Positions 8,919-19,230 are shown, counted from the first letter of the stretch. The stretch: DNA of 64,000 nucleotides from Terrisporobacter sp. (GCA_029851945.1 JARKUZ010000067.1:62001-126000), one strand, 5' to 3'. Translations and numbers: made by a program. Notes: generated from the letters alone by a model not told the origin.

Positions 8919-9974
8919 ATGAATAAGAAAAAACTGCTATTTACCTTACTGATAATAGTATTTATTTTATTTTCTTTATATATAGTAAATATTAATAAAA
9001 AAGAAGATACATACTCTCATACATATTACAACCTAGGTACAATCAACGAAATAACTTTGTATAATATAAATAAAAAAAATGCCGATGCAATATTAGAAAA
9101 ATGTGCTTCAATACTAACAGATATAGATAATAAAATGAGTTCTCAACTTACTTCTAGTGAAATATCTAAAATAAATGATATGGCGGGTAAAAACTATGTA
9201 AAAGTTTCAGAAGATACATTTTATGTTATAAAAGAATCTTTAAATTTCTCTAAAATGTCTAATGATACTTTCGATATAAGTATAGGACCTATTATTGATT
9301 TATGGGCTATAGGAACAGATAATGCCAAAGTTCCAAATAAAAAAGATATAGAGAATAAAATATCTCTAGTTAATTATAAAGATATTCTTTTAGATGAAAA
9401 TACTCACTCTGTAAAACTAAATAATGATAATATGAAGATTGATTTAGGCGGAATCGCTAAAGGATATGCAGCAGATAAAATTTATAATTATTTAAAAGAA
9501 GAAAAATTAAAAAGTGCATTAATAAATCTAGGTGGAAATGTATATGTTCTTGGCACTAAAGAAAATAATCAACCTTTTTCTATAGGAATTCAAGATCCAA
9601 CTAAGCCTAGAGGAAATTCAATTGGTAATATTAAAGTATCGGATAAATCAGTTGTTACTTCTGGAATTTATGAAAGATATCTAAAAAAAGATAATAAAGT
9701 ATATCACCATATGTTAAATCCTCATACAGGATATCCTTTTGAAAATAATTTAAGTAGTGTCACAATAATCTCTGATAATTCCATGATATGTGATGCTTTA
9801 TCTACAACAACTTTCGGATTAGGTCTTAATGAAGGCATGAAATTAGTAGAAAGCTTGAATAATGTGGATGCGATTTTCATTACTAAAGATAAAAAAATTT
9901 ACTTAAGCAGTAATCTAAAAAATAAATTTAATCTTACCGATAATAGTTTTACTATTTGTGACTTAAACCGTTAA
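8919..9974 (+). CDS. apbE: FAD:protein FMN transferase ApbE
   Basis: 351 aa. An N-terminal hydrophobic anchor (about 5-25, no lipobox Cys) places it outside the membrane. The ApbE domain shows SIGPIIDLW, the DLGGIAKGYAAD segment, INLGGNVYVLG, HHMLNPHTGYP and the metal-binding DALSTTTFGLG. The enzyme cleaves FAD and attaches FMN to a Thr or Ser in S/TGAT-type motifs. The obvious clients in this window are RnfG (SGATITS) and RnfD (TTATPLS). GGAGG ribosome binding site; extended -10 promoter upstream. The terminator follows. Confidence 0.95.
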   Translation: MNKKKLLFTLLIIVFILFSLYIVNINKKEDTYSHTYYNLGTINEITLYNINKKNADAILEKCASILTDIDNKMSSQLTSSEISKINDMAGKNYVKVSEDTFYVIKESLNFSKMSNDTFDISIGPIIDLWAIGTDNAKVPNKKDIENKISLVNYKDILLDENTHSVKLNNDNMKIDLGGIAKGYAADKIYNYLKEEKLKSALINLGGNVYVLGTKENNQPFSIGIQDPTKPRGNSIGNIKVSDKSVVTSGIYERYLKKDNKVYHHMLNPHTGYPFENNLSSVTIISDNSMICDALSTTTFGLGLNEGMKLVESLNNVDAIFITKDKKIYLSSNLKNKFNLTDNSFTICDLNR

Positions 9975-10000
9975 ATTCTATATTATTTATAATAATTATC

Positions 10001-10035
10001 ACTAGAAATTTTATAAATTAAAATTCTAGTTTTTA
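10001..10035 (+). terminator. Terminator of apbE
   Basis: Imperfect inverted repeat (CTAGAAATTTTA / TAAAATTCTAG) followed by a T5 run on the plus strand. Confidence 0.7.
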
Positions 10036-10054
10036 ATATTAGCTTTGATATGAT

Positions 10055-10088
10055 AAAAAATTCTTCCTAGCTTTAGGAAGAATTTTTT
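10055..10088. terminator. Terminator overlapping the comEA stop
   Basis: Perfect 15-bp stem (10055-10069 / 10074-10088) with a 4-nt loop and A6/T6 ends, so it can work in both directions. It ends comEA on the minus strand. Confidence 0.85.
10066..10074 (+). promoter_or_regulatory. Loop region of the comEA terminator (plus strand), no promoter found
   Basis: I looked here for a plus-strand promoter for the carboxypeptidase and found none; the usable one is at 10766-10774. Entry kept only to record the negative result. Confidence 0.05.
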
Positions 10089-10728
10089 ATTCCACACTTA
10101 TTAACTCTCGAATATTCTCAAATTTTTTATCTCCAATACCATTAACATTTTTTATTTCTTCTATGCTTTTAAAATTCCCATTTTCTTTTCTATGATTTAA
10201 TATTTTATTTGCAGTTGCTTCACCTACACCTGGCAAAGTATCTAATTCTTCAATAGTAGCGGTATTAATATTTATTTTGGCCGAATTATTAGTTATATCT
10301 TTACTTCCAATATCATCCTTTATATTTTCAGAAGTATAGTTAATTTCTTCTCCTATTTCAGGAATTATATAGTGCATTTCATCTTCTATTTTTATAGCTA
10401 AATTCACCTTATTTAAATCTGCCTTTTCAGTAGTTCCCCCTACCTTATCTACAGCTGTAGCTAGCCTTTCCCCTGAATTCAAAGTCACAATGCCAGGATT
10501 CTTCACTGCACCACTTATATAAACTGTTATCTCTTTATTTGTCACTTTTAAGTTTTTTTCTTCTTCTGCATTTTTAATTTCAGAATTATTATCTTTTTTA
10601 TTTTCAGAGTTTTGTCCACTCAAAACATATATATCATTCTTTGAAATATACCTATCTTTTATTAATAGCCCTCCTACAGATATTAATAAAATAAATAAAA
10701 ATAATATTATTTTCTTTATTTTAAACAC
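10087..10728 (-). CDS. comEA: ComEA-like DNA-binding competence protein
   Basis: 213 aa with a GTG start after GGAGGG. It has an N-terminal membrane anchor (about 5-23), an acidic/Asn-rich linker, an SLBB domain (about 67-128, VYISGAVKNPG) and a tandem helix-hairpin-helix domain (150-212, ININTATIEELDTLPGVG). This is the ComEA layout: a surface receptor that binds double-stranded DNA and passes it to ComEC. comEC starts at 498 on the same strand but in a separate unit, so the usual comEA-comEC operon is split here. Confidence 0.9.
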   Translation of the reverse strand: MFKIKKIILFLFILLISVGGLLIKDRYISKNDIYVLSGQNSENKKDNNSEIKNAEEEKNLKVTNKEITVYISGAVKNPGIVTLNSGERLATAVDKVGGTTEKADLNKVNLAIKIEDEMHYIIPEIGEEINYTSENIKDDIGSKDITNNSAKININTATIEELDTLPGVGEATANKILNHRKENGNFKSIEEIKNVNGIGDKKFENIRELISVE

Positions 10729-10765
10729 TTTTTATCCCTCCTTAATTTAATTATTAACAGAAATA

Positions 10766-10774
10766 TGTTATACT
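10766..10774 (+). promoter_or_regulatory. Extended -10 promoter of the D,D-carboxypeptidase gene
   Basis: TG-T-TATACT (TATACT at 10769-10774) lies 32 bp before the ATG at 10806. No convincing -35. Confidence 0.5.
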
Positions 10775-10805
10775 AAAATCTAAGATTAAAATTTGGAGGT
10801 TTAAT

Positions 10806-12110
10806 ATGAAAAAGTTTTTATATTTTTTGATTGCATCCATTGTTTCGGTAACAACTTTTTCAAGTCCAATCTCTTCATTTGCTGATAGTGATGATGTATC
10901 TATCTCTTCTCCTAATTCAGTAGTACTAGATTATGAAACAGGTAAAGTACTTTACGAAAAAAATGGAAATAAAAAGATATATCCTGCTTCAACAACTAAG
11001 ATATGGACTGCGTACTTGGTAATCAAACATGTTGAAAATCTAGACACCCCAATTGAGGTTACGGAAGATCCTAATGTTGATGGATCAAGTATGTATTTAG
11101 AAAAAGGGGAAATATTTACAGTAAAAGAATTATTACAAGGTTTATTAATCCACTCTTCTAATGATGCTGCTGAATTACTTGCTAAGTATGTATCAGGAAC
11201 AATTGAAGATTTTGCTGAATTAATGAATAAAGAAGCAAAGGCCATAGGGGCAGAAAATACTCATTTTAACAATCCACATGGATTACCTGATCAAAAACAT
11301 TACACAACAGCTTATGATATGGCACTAATGGCTAGAGTAGCTATGAGTAATGAGTTAATCAGAGAAATAGTAAATACAAAATCTATAACATTTAAGGAAT
11401 CTAATACACCTACAAGCAGACGTTTTGTAACTAGAGTATTTACAAATACTAATAAATTTTTAAATTCTAATGAAGAAATAATGTATAAAGGTAAATTAAC
11501 TGATGTAAAATACGATATAGTTGATGGTATTAAAACTGGATATACTGATGATGCAGGAAGATGTTTATTAACAAGCGCAGTTAAAGATAATATGAGAGTT
11601 ATCACAGCAGTATTTAAAGATACGGGTATGGATGTATATGTGGACTCTAGAACACTAATAGACTATGCTTTTGATAATTATTACTCTCAAACTATAATCA
11701 ATAAAGATGATTACGCTGATACCAAAAGAGTATTATTTACAAAGCAAAAAGAATTATTTTACCAACCAGAGTATAATTATAAATTAGTTTTAGAAAAAGG
11801 TACTAACGCATCTGATGAGTATACAGCAGATACTAATTTAGACTATAAATTACCTATAAAAAAAGGCGATAAAGTAGGTACTTTAGATATATACAATGGG
11901 AAAACATTAGAAAAGTCTATACCTTTAATAGCAGAAAATGATTTAAATAGTGTGTTTGGATTTATCACAGAAAATCAAACAGTAAAATACTCAATTAGAT
12001 TATTATTAGCTTTAGGTACTTTGTTTATTATATTTGTCATATCTAGAATATTAAAAAAAAGACGTATAAGAAAGAGAAGATCAAATAAATATAGAAGAAA
12101 ACAAAAATAA
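10806..12110 (+). CDS. D-alanyl-D-alanine carboxypeptidase (DacF/PBP5 type)
   Basis: 434 aa. A signal peptide (to about residue 27) is followed by a type-5 penicillin-binding protein domain with all three motifs: PASTTK (nucleophile Ser62, Lys65), SSN (117-119) and KTG (243-245). A C-terminal membrane helix (about 396-416) ends in a strongly basic tail, so the enzyme is anchored at both ends or by the C-terminus after signal cleavage. It removes the terminal D-Ala from peptidoglycan stem peptides. TTGGAGGT ribosome binding site. Monocistronic. Confidence 0.95.
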   Translation: MKKFLYFLIASIVSVTTFSSPISSFADSDDVSISSPNSVVLDYETGKVLYEKNGNKKIYPASTTKIWTAYLVIKHVENLDTPIEVTEDPNVDGSSMYLEKGEIFTVKELLQGLLIHSSNDAAELLAKYVSGTIEDFAELMNKEAKAIGAENTHFNNPHGLPDQKHYTTAYDMALMARVAMSNELIREIVNTKSITFKESNTPTSRRFVTRVFTNTNKFLNSNEEIMYKGKLTDVKYDIVDGIKTGYTDDAGRCLLTSAVKDNMRVITAVFKDTGMDVYVDSRTLIDYAFDNYYSQTIINKDDYADTKRVLFTKQKELFYQPEYNYKLVLEKGTNASDEYTADTNLDYKLPIKKGDKVGTLDIYNGKTLEKSIPLIAENDLNSVFGFITENQTVKYSIRLLLALGTLFIIFVISRILKKRRIRKRRSNKYRRKQK

Positions 12111-12140
12111 GATGGTTTATATCAAACCATCTTATTTTTA
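12109..12140. terminator. Bidirectional terminator between the carboxypeptidase gene and argH
   Basis: Perfect 10-bp stem (12109-12118 / 12124-12133) with a 5-nt loop and a T5 run on the plus strand. It also sits just past the argH stop. Confidence 0.85.
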
Positions 12141-12145
12141 ATTAT

Positions 12146-13462
12146 TTATCTTAAATTAACTTTAATTCCTTTATCTAATATATTTTCATATTCTATAAAG
12201 TTATATATATCTTCTTCAAATGTATTAGAAAACTGTAACAACTCCTCCAAAGATAGATCCTCGATTGATTTATCATTATCCTCACAATATATTACAATTT
12301 GTCCAACTATTCCATGAGCATCTCTAAATGGAATATTTTTATTCACCAAATAATCTGCTACTTCTGTAGCATTTAAGAATCCACTTTTCACAGCAGTTTT
12401 CATATTATCAGCCCTTACCTTTAAAGTAGCTATCATTCTCGACATTATCTGAAGACACATAGAAAGTGTATTCACACTATCAAAAAATCCCTCTTTATCT
12501 TCTTGCATGTCTTTATTATACGCAAGAGGTAATCCTTTCATAACTGTTAATAATGATATTAAATTCCCATATACCCTACCAGTCTTACCTCTTATTAATT
12601 CTGCTCCATCAGGATTTTTCTTTTGTGGCATTATACTACTTCCTGTTGAATATAAATCATCGATCTCTATAAATTTAAATTCTTGACTACTCCATAAGAT
12701 TAACTCTTCACTAAGTCGGCTTAAATGCATCATTATTATAGAAAAATCACTCATAAGTTCTAATAAATAGTCCCTATCGCTTACACCATCCATAAAATTG
12801 TCAACAGGCTTTTTAAAACCTAATTTATTACAAGTAATACCTCTATCTATATTATGAGTAGTTCCTGCTAATGCTCCACATCCTAGAGGACTTTCATTTA
12901 ATATTTCAATAGCATTCTTTACTCTTCTTGCATCTCTATCAAACATATTATAGTATGCCATTAGATGATGTTTAAAAGTAACTACTTGGGCTCTCTGTAA
13001 ATGAGTATACCCGGGCATTATAACAGGATTATTTTTTCCCACTTCTTTTAATGTAGCTTTTAGATTTTCAATATATTCTAATATTTCATAGGCTTTTTCT
13101 TTTGCAAATAATCTCATATCAACTGCTACTTGATCATTTCTACTTCTTCCTGTATGTAGCTTTTTGCCTACTTCCCCTATTCTTTTTATTAAATTAATTT
13201 CTACAAAACTATGTATATCTTCATAATTACCATCAAGACATAGAACACCATCTTCTATGTCTTTTTCAATGGATTTTAAACCCTTACTAATTAATTTTCC
13301 TTCTTCTTCATTTAATAAGCCAACTTGCACTTGCATATATACATGAGCTAAGCTACCATTAATATCTTGTTTATATAAAATAGAATCAAAGTCAAAAGAC
13401 TTATTAAATTCTTCCATTAGTACATTTTCTTCGTCTCTAAAACGACCTCCCCAAAGTTTCAT
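12146..13462 (-). CDS. argH: Argininosuccinate lyase
   Basis: 438 aa, full length. It starts MKLWGGRF, carries the fumarase-superfamily signature GSSIMPQKKNPD and HTGRSRNDQV, and splits argininosuccinate into arginine and fumarate. The ATG at 13462 is preferred because AAAGGGG lies 8 nt upstream; a GTG at 13471 sits too close to it. No argG is present nearby, so arginine synthesis genes are dispersed. The adjacent Cof-type phosphatase gene lies upstream on the same strand, 62 bp away. Confidence 0.97.
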   Translation of the reverse strand: MKLWGGRFRDEENVLMEEFNKSFDFDSILYKQDINGSLAHVYMQVQVGLLNEEEGKLISKGLKSIEKDIEDGVLCLDGNYEDIHSFVEINLIKRIGEVGKKLHTGRSRNDQVAVDMRLFAKEKAYEILEYIENLKATLKEVGKNNPVIMPGYTHLQRAQVVTFKHHLMAYYNMFDRDARRVKNAIEILNESPLGCGALAGTTHNIDRGITCNKLGFKKPVDNFMDGVSDRDYLLELMSDFSIIMMHLSRLSEELILWSSQEFKFIEIDDLYSTGSSIMPQKKNPDGAELIRGKTGRVYGNLISLLTVMKGLPLAYNKDMQEDKEGFFDSVNTLSMCLQIMSRMIATLKVRADNMKTAVKSGFLNATEVADYLVNKNIPFRDAHGIVGQIVIYCEDNDKSIEDLSLEELLQFSNTFEEDIYNFIEYENILDKGIKVNLR

Positions 13463-13524
13463 ATAATCCACCCCTTTAAAAACTTATGATTTAATATTTC
13501 TTATAATGGTATCACAATTGCTAA

Positions 13525-14364
13525 CTATATGCTAAAAGATTTTTCAAAAACTAACTTATCAATAGCCTTTGCTACACCACTTTCACTATTTGTATCTGTA
13601 ACATAGTTAGCTATATTTTTTACATCTTCTTCTGCATTCCCCATAGCTACACCTGTTCCCACAAATTCTATCATACTAACATCATTATAATTATCACCAA
13701 AAGCAATAATTTCTTCTCTATTGATATTCAATAAATTCGCAAGAAATTCTATAGCCTTACCTTTAGTACTTCCTTCCGACATAATTTCTAAATTATTTCC
13801 CCAAGATGAAGTTATTTCAATTCCATCTATTTTGTTCAACTCATTTCTTGTTATATCTATTAAATCCATTCTCTCAAGTTCCATTACATTAAACTTTAGT
13901 ATATTCTTATTTTTTATATCATCTCTTAAATCTTTTTTAAATATAATTTCCGTTTTATCTGAAAATACTGTTTTTATAAAATCTATCATCATTTGCTTTT
14001 CTTCTTCATTATCATATTTTTGAAGAATTATCTCATCTGTATATATTTGATATTTTAAATGATATTTATCCAAAGTATCCATTATTCGTATACATTTATC
14101 CTCATCTATAGAGTTGCAATATAAGGCTTCATTTGTTATAGGATTCTTTATTATAGAACCATTAGATGAAATTATAGGCATCTTTTCCTCTAAAAAATCT
14201 ATATGAACCTTTGCCGATTCATGAAATCTCCCTGTCGCAAAAACAATTTTTATTCCTTTATCTTCTGCTTTCTTTAATGCAATTTTATTATCTTTTGTAA
14301 TCTTATGATCTGTACCTAATACTGTACCATCCATGTCTGTGACTATCATTCTATAATTATTCAT
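13525..14364 (-). CDS. Cof-type HAD-IIB phosphatase
   Basis: 279 aa. HAD motif I is DMDGT (Asp10 nucleophile, Asp12), motif II TGRF, and motif IV GDNYNDVSM with the following GVAMGNA of the Cof/YwtE family; a C2B cap domain fills the middle. These cytosolic enzymes dephosphorylate sugar phosphates, FMN or similar; substrate unknown. It could be co-transcribed with argH, 62 bp downstream. Confidence 0.92.
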   Translation of the reverse strand: MNNYRMIVTDMDGTVLGTDHKITKDNKIALKKAEDKGIKIVFATGRFHESAKVHIDFLEEKMPIISSNGSIIKNPITNEALYCNSIDEDKCIRIMDTLDKYHLKYQIYTDEIILQKYDNEEEKQMMIDFIKTVFSDKTEIIFKKDLRDDIKNKNILKFNVMELERMDLIDITRNELNKIDGIEITSSWGNNLEIMSEGSTKGKAIEFLANLLNINREEIIAFGDNYNDVSMIEFVGTGVAMGNAEEDVKNIANYVTDTNSESGVAKAIDKLVFEKSFSI

Positions 14365-14466
14365 AAATCTTACCTCATCTCAAAATATTTAGCTATCTTA
14401 TATCTTATCATAAATAGACTAAATCTAATTTTATAATAATTAATATTTATATCAAAAATATTTCCC

Positions 14467-14505
14467 TAAAAAAAATAGTATAAATATTAATTATTTATAC
14501 TATTT
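14467..14505 (-). terminator. Terminator of the antiporter gene
   Basis: Perfect 13-bp stem (14473-14485 / 14493-14505) with a T8 run on the minus strand. Confidence 0.85.
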
Positions 14506-14545
14506 CATTATATTTTAATATTAAATTCTTGTGTTAATATTCATT

Positions 14546-15808
14546 TTACAAATCTTTATGAGCCTCAATTAATGTCTCATCTTCTAATAAATCTAATTTC
14601 TTAGCTACAAGCTTAGTATTACTACCTTGAAGTATTAATGTGATAAGTATAGTCATAAAAACTATAGAAGAGATAATTTCATTTCCAGGTAGTTTCATAG
14701 CCGTTATTATACCACAAAGAGCTGCTGGTATAACACCTGTTTCTCTAACCCACATCATAAATAATAATTGTTTTTTATTCCATCTAGCTTTTCTATCTAC
14801 TAATGAACATAATAAAACACATATAGGTCTAACTATGAATATGAATGCTAGTACTGAAATTAAAGACGGAACAAAATACTTAAATAAAACATCTAATTTT
14901 ACTTGGCTACCTAATATTATAAAAATACACATTCGACATATAGTACCCAAAGTTTCAACAACATTTTTATCTGCATCATAATGTTTTTGATTTAACCACA
15001 ATTTAAAATTCTGTTTATTACCAGTTATAAGTCCTACTATAAAACATGACATATATCCACTTCCACCTAAATATGTGGATAGTTCATAAACTATTATAAC
15101 TGATAATATTGATATAATAGGTGTATAATCCTTAAAAATTCCTTTTGGACTGTCATTCACTAAAAATAATAATGTAAGTCCTGTAACTACACCTATTATT
15201 ATACCTATTATAATCATCATAAAAAGATTGTATATATTCTCTTCTAAAGAAAATCTACCACCTTGGATGATTGATAATATTGCAACTGTTAATATAGCCC
15301 CTGTTGCATCATTTAATGCTGACTCACTTATTACAGTCTGCTTAACTTTTTTATCTATTTTAACTTGGTTAAATATAGGTACTATGGTTGCTGGATCTGT
15401 AGATGCAATTATAGCACCTGCCAATAAACAAGTCATAAAGCTTGCTTCAAAATTCAAATCTATAAATTTACCCATTAAAAATGTAGAAACTGCTACTCCC
15501 AATGTTGATAATAATAAAACCGTCACTTTTACATTCTTTAATACTTTTAAACTGACTTCTTTACCTCCCAAATACAAAATAAATGCTGATCCAAAAGTTA
15601 ATATTAATTGATTTTCCAATTGAAATTTACTTATATCAATCATATCTAAAACAGATGGACCTAAAAGTATCCCTACAATTAAAAACAAAACTACATCAGG
15701 TATATTTACTAATTCACTTCCCTTACTACAAATAATCCCTGTTATAGCTATTGTTGCAAAAATAATTAATATCTGATTACATGCTATTTCATGAATGGAT
15801 GTTTCCAT
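14546..15808 (-). CDS. CPA1-type cation:proton antiporter (NhaP-like)
   Basis: 420 aa with about 11-12 hydrophobic segments. The CPA1 signatures ASTDPATIVPIF and ESALNDATGAI (ion-binding Asp/Asn-Asp) are present. The protein should exchange Na+ or K+ for H+ across the cell membrane, giving pH and salt homeostasis. The C-terminus ends soon after the last helix, without a regulatory TrkA domain. GGGGAG ribosome binding site; monocistronic. Confidence 0.9.
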   Translation of the reverse strand: METSIHEIACNQILIIFATIAITGIICSKGSELVNIPDVVLFLIVGILLGPSVLDMIDISKFQLENQLILTFGSAFILYLGGKEVSLKVLKNVKVTVLLLSTLGVAVSTFLMGKFIDLNFEASFMTCLLAGAIIASTDPATIVPIFNQVKIDKKVKQTVISESALNDATGAILTVAILSIIQGGRFSLEENIYNLFMMIIIGIIIGVVTGLTLLFLVNDSPKGIFKDYTPIISILSVIIVYELSTYLGGSGYMSCFIVGLITGNKQNFKLWLNQKHYDADKNVVETLGTICRMCIFIILGSQVKLDVLFKYFVPSLISVLAFIFIVRPICVLLCSLVDRKARWNKKQLLFMMWVRETGVIPAALCGIITAMKLPGNEIISSIVFMTILITLILQGSNTKLVAKKLDLLEDETLIEAHKDL

Positions 15809-15881
15809 AATATCATCTCCCCACTTTTTTATGACTAATCCTTAAATTATTATTCAATAATTTAATTATAGTATTTTATAA

Positions 15882-15914
15882 AAAAAAATGACCATATACA
15901 CATGGTCATTTTTT
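15882..15914 (-). terminator. Terminator of ridA
   Basis: Stem AAATGACCAT / ATGGTCATTT around a 6-nt loop, with T-runs on both strands (T9 on minus). Confidence 0.85.
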
Positions 15915-15939
15915 GTTAAATTTATGTTATGTTAAATTA

Positions 15940-16323
15940 TTATTTAACTACTGCTATTACTTCTATTTCAACTTTTACGTCTTTAGGTAATCTAGCAACT
16001 TCTACACAAGCTCTAGCTGGTTTATTTTCTCCAAAGTATTCAGCATAAACTTCGTTTATTTGAGCAAATTCGTTCATATCTTTTATGAAAACTGTAGTTT
16101 TAACTACATCAGAGAAATCAGCTCCTGCTTCTTTTAATATAGCTTGTAAGTTTTTTAAAGATTGAGCAGTTTGTGCTTTAACATCTCCTTCTACTATTTC
16201 CATTGTTTCTGGAACGAAAGGAACTTGTCCTGATATAAATAATAAATTTCCAGCTTTTATAGCTTGAGAGTATGGACCTATTGCCGCTGGCGCATTGTTT
16301 GTATGTATCACTTCATGTTTCAT
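15940..16323 (-). CDS. ridA: RidA family 2-iminobutanoate/2-iminopropanoate deaminase
   Basis: 127 aa, the usual RidA length. Signatures include the N-terminal [15 protein letters not shown], and the C-terminal [19 protein letters not shown] with the conserved Arg that binds substrate carboxylate. The enzyme hydrolyses reactive enamine/imine intermediates from PLP enzymes to keto acids and ammonia. AGGAGG ribosome binding site; stand-alone gene. Confidence 0.95.
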   Translation of the reverse strand: MKHEVIHTNNAPAAIGPYSQAIKAGNLLFISGQVPFVPETMEIVEGDVKAQTAQSLKNLQAILKEAGADFSDVVKTTVFIKDMNEFAQINEVYAEYFGENKPARACVEVARLPKDVKVEIEVIAVVK

Positions 16324-16490
16324 GTTATATAACCTCCTAAAATATGTTTATAAAACATTTCCCTATATTATTATACTACCTATAACAAACATTGTATATA
16401 TATTATTTGCAGTTACTCTTTCATTATGATATAAAACTTTCGATTAATTTATTAAAAATATAACAATACTATATACATTTATATTATCAC

Positions 16491-16540
16491 CTCAAATAAA
16501 AAGATTACCTCCTTTAAATTAGGTAATCTTTTTATTTGAG
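16491..16540 (-). terminator. Terminator of the mglBAC operon
   Basis: Perfect 20-bp inverted repeat (16491-16510 / 16521-16540) with a 10-nt loop; the T5 tract lies inside the 3' arm. Located 22 bp past the mglC stop. Confidence 0.75.
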
Positions 16541-16561
16541 ATAAATTTCTATTTTCAAAAA

Positions 16562-17590
16562 TTATTTTTTCTTCATATATTTTCTTGTATCTAATGCAAC
16601 TGCTGCTATTATAATTATACCTTTGATTATAAACTGTAAATATGTACTTACACCTATAAACGAAAGTCCATAGTTAAGAACTTGGAATATAAGAACACCT
16701 GTTATTATTCCTCCTATACTACCAACACCACCAGCGAAAGAAACTCCACCGACAACACAAGCTGCTATGGCATCCATCTCATACATAAATCCAGTATTAT
16801 TTGTTGCAGAACCAACTCTAGCTGCTTCTAGAGATCCTGCAAGACCATATAATACTCCTGCTATTATATATATTATAATTAAGTTTCTAGCAACGTTAAC
16901 TCCAGATACTTCTGCTGCTTCTGGGTTTCCACCTATGGCAAACATATTTTTACCAAGCTTAGTTTTATTCCATATAAACCACATTATTACACAAGCAATC
17001 ACTGCATATATTATAAGGTATGGTAATCTAAAGCTTCCAATTTCTATAGCACCTGATGCTAAGTTTTTAAAGTTTTTAGCAAGACCAGCTATTGGTTGAG
17101 CTCCGTATGGTGGTCTATCAAAGTATAAACTTGTAATACCATAAGCTAAAAGCATAGTACCCATAGTTGCTATGAATGGAGGTGTTTTTAATTTTGCAAC
17201 AGCTAAACCATTTATCCCTCCCATGAATCCACATATAGCCATAGCTAATAAAATAGGTACAAATAAAGGTAATTCTTGCATGTTTGGATACATACGATAA
17301 GCATAATCAGTAGCTTGAAGTAATGATGCAGATACAACTGCTGCCAAACCTATAATACGACCTGCAGAAAGGTCTGTACCTTGAGTTACAATTATACCAC
17401 CAACCCCTAGTGCTATAATCATACGTGTAGAACATTGCGCTAATATGTTTGTTAAGTTCTTAATAGAAAGAAAACTAGGTTCTATAGCAATTATTCCTAT
17501 CAATAAAAATACAAGAACTATTGTTATTGCATTATTGCCTGCCCATTCTTTAAAATTAAATCCTGATTTTTTACTAGTTAGTGACTGCAT
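16562..17590 (-). CDS. mglC: Galactose/methylgalactoside ABC transporter permease
   Basis: 342 aa, an AraH/RbsC-type permease with about 9-10 membrane helices. It shows [27 protein letters not shown] [12 protein letters not shown] and the late [12 protein letters not shown] loop that contacts the ATPase. It forms the membrane channel of the Mgl sugar importer. Its ATG lies inside the end of mglA (17 bp overlap) after GGGGGAG, so translation is coupled. Assignment to galactose rather than another hexose rests on MglB. Confidence 0.93.
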   Translation of the reverse strand: MQSLTSKKSGFNFKEWAGNNAITIVLVFLLIGIIAIEPSFLSIKNLTNILAQCSTRMIIALGVGGIIVTQGTDLSAGRIIGLAAVVSASLLQATDYAYRMYPNMQELPLFVPILLAMAICGFMGGINGLAVAKLKTPPFIATMGTMLLAYGITSLYFDRPPYGAQPIAGLAKNFKNLASGAIEIGSFRLPYLIIYAVIACVIMWFIWNKTKLGKNMFAIGGNPEAAEVSGVNVARNLIIIYIIAGVLYGLAGSLEAARVGSATNNTGFMYEMDAIAACVVGGVSFAGGVGSIGGIITGVLIFQVLNYGLSFIGVSTYLQFIIKGIIIIAAVALDTRKYMKKK

Positions 17591-19115
17591 CTTTGTTATT
17601 CTCCCCCTCTATAAACTTCGCTGATAATTTCATTATCTCTTCTTGCGTAGTATTTTTTGAATCAACAATTCCAGCAACTCTACCGTTACTCATAACTAAT
17701 ATTCTATCTGTTACACCTATAAGCTCCGGCATTTCAGAAGATATCATGATAATCCCCTTCTCCTTACTTGCCAAGTCGTTTATAAGTTGATAAATTTCAT
17801 ATTTAGCACCTACATCTATCCCCCTCGTAGGCTCATCTAACATAAGAATTTCTGGATTTGTTAAAAGCCATCTACCAATTATGACTTTTTGTTGGTTACC
17901 TCCAGATAAACTTCCTATGTTAGTTTTTTGTGAAGGAGTCTTAACATTCATAGATTCTATTACCCATTTTGTATCCTTCTCCATTTTTTTATCAGATAAA
18001 AAGCACCCATTCACTTTATATTTTCCCATATTAGATATTATAGAATTAAAATTAATACTTAATTGTGGGAATATACCTGTACTTCTTCTTTCCTCTGTTA
18101 CTAGTGCAAAACCATTTGTTATAGCTTTTTTAGGCGAAGTATTTTTTATAACATTACTATGTAGCTTTACTTCTCCACTTTCTATATGTCTCATTCCAAA
18201 TAATGCTTCTACAATTTCTGTTCTCTTAGATCCAACTAAACCTGCAATCCCAAGAATTTCTCCTTTTCTAAGTTTAAAACTTACATCTTTAAATCCAAAT
18301 TTATTACCTTCCGTAATTCCTTCAACTTCTAAAATCACTTCTCCTGGATGGTTATCTTTTGGTGGAAATCTGTTTGACATATCTCTACCAACCATCATAC
18401 TTATTATAATATCTGTTGTTAAATCTGATGCATTTTTAGTCCCTATTAATTGACCATCTCTCATAACTGTAACTTCATCTGAGATTTTTAAGATTTCTTC
18501 CATCTTGTGTGAAATGTAAATTATAGCTACATTATCTTTTTTAAGCTTGTTTATTATTCTAAATAGGTGGTCTACTTCCTTTTCTGTAAGAGAAGAAGTT
18601 GGCTCATCCATTACTATAACCTTGGAGTTATAAGACACAGCTTTTGCTATTTCTATCATTTGCATTTGTGATACAGATAAGTTTCCAACCTTCTCTCTTG
18701 GATCCAAGTCTATATCTAAGTCTTTAAATATTTTTTTTGTATCTTCATACATTTTATTTTCATCTATAAATAATCCTTTTTTAGGATATCTTCCAAGCCA
18801 AATATTATCTAATATATTTCTTTGTCTAACCTGATTTAACTCTTGATGTACCATCGATACACCATTATCTAGAGCTTGTCTAGTATTTTGAAATTCTATT
18901 TCTCTTCCTCCTAAGAAGATTTTTCCACCATTTTTTTTATAGATGCCAAATAAGCATTTCATTAATGTTGATTTACCAGCTCCATTTTCTCCCATAAGAG
19001 CATGTACTGTCCCTGGTCTAACATTTAAACTTACATTATCTAACGCCTTTACCCCTGGAAATTCTTTAGTGATATCTACCATTTGTAGTATAAATCTATT
19101 GTTAACCTTTTCCAA
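17574..19115 (-). CDS. mglA: Galactose/methylgalactoside ABC transporter ATP-binding protein
   Basis: 513 aa with two fused ABC domains, as in sugar importers. Walker A of domain 1 is GENGAGKST (about 41-49) with signature LSVSQMQ; domain 2 has a degenerate Walker A (LVGSKRT) and an intact LSGGNQQK signature, which is normal for MglA/RbsA. It drives uptake by ATP hydrolysis. The start codon is TTG, with AGGGGG 10 nt upstream. It is separated from mglB by 115 bp that hold a strong stem-loop. Confidence 0.95.
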   Translation of the reverse strand: MEKVNNRFILQMVDITKEFPGVKALDNVSLNVRPGTVHALMGENGAGKSTLMKCLFGIYKKNGGKIFLGGREIEFQNTRQALDNGVSMVHQELNQVRQRNILDNIWLGRYPKKGLFIDENKMYEDTKKIFKDLDIDLDPREKVGNLSVSQMQMIEIAKAVSYNSKVIVMDEPTSSLTEKEVDHLFRIINKLKKDNVAIIYISHKMEEILKISDEVTVMRDGQLIGTKNASDLTTDIIISMMVGRDMSNRFPPKDNHPGEVILEVEGITEGNKFGFKDVSFKLRKGEILGIAGLVGSKRTEIVEALFGMRHIESGEVKLHSNVIKNTSPKKAITNGFALVTEERRSTGIFPQLSINFNSIISNMGKYKVNGCFLSDKKMEKDTKWVIESMNVKTPSQKTNIGSLSGGNQQKVIIGRWLLTNPEILMLDEPTRGIDVGAKYEIYQLINDLASKEKGIIMISSEMPELIGVTDRILVMSNGRVAGIVDSKNTTQEEIMKLSAKFIEGENNKDAVTN

Positions 19116-19160
19116 AAGTTGCTACCCCCTTTAGACCTTCATAATCTTTACTATTACTTT

Positions 19161-19200
19161 AGCACCTAAGAAGATACAGAATTCGTACTTCTTAGGTACT
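19161..19200 (-). promoter_or_regulatory. Intercistronic stem-loop between mglB and mglA
   Basis: 13-bp stem with one G-U pair (19161-19173 / 19188-19200), loop 14 nt. On the minus strand it is not followed by a T-run, so it is more likely an RNA-stabilising or processing hairpin than a full terminator. It would allow more MglB than MglA/MglC. Confidence 0.65.
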
Positions 19201-19230
19201 AAGATTTTATATTCTATTTAGTTAGTAATA

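Noticed and set aside
10066..10074. Plus-strand promoter in the comEA terminator
   Set aside because: No promoter hexamers; the A/T-rich stem explains the sequence. The feature entry there is kept at negligible confidence only as a record.
15228..15611. Long plus-strand frame inside the antiporter gene
   Set aside because: Shadow of the minus-strand gene; no ribosome binding site and no protein family pattern. Other opposing frames in coding genes were dropped for the same reason.
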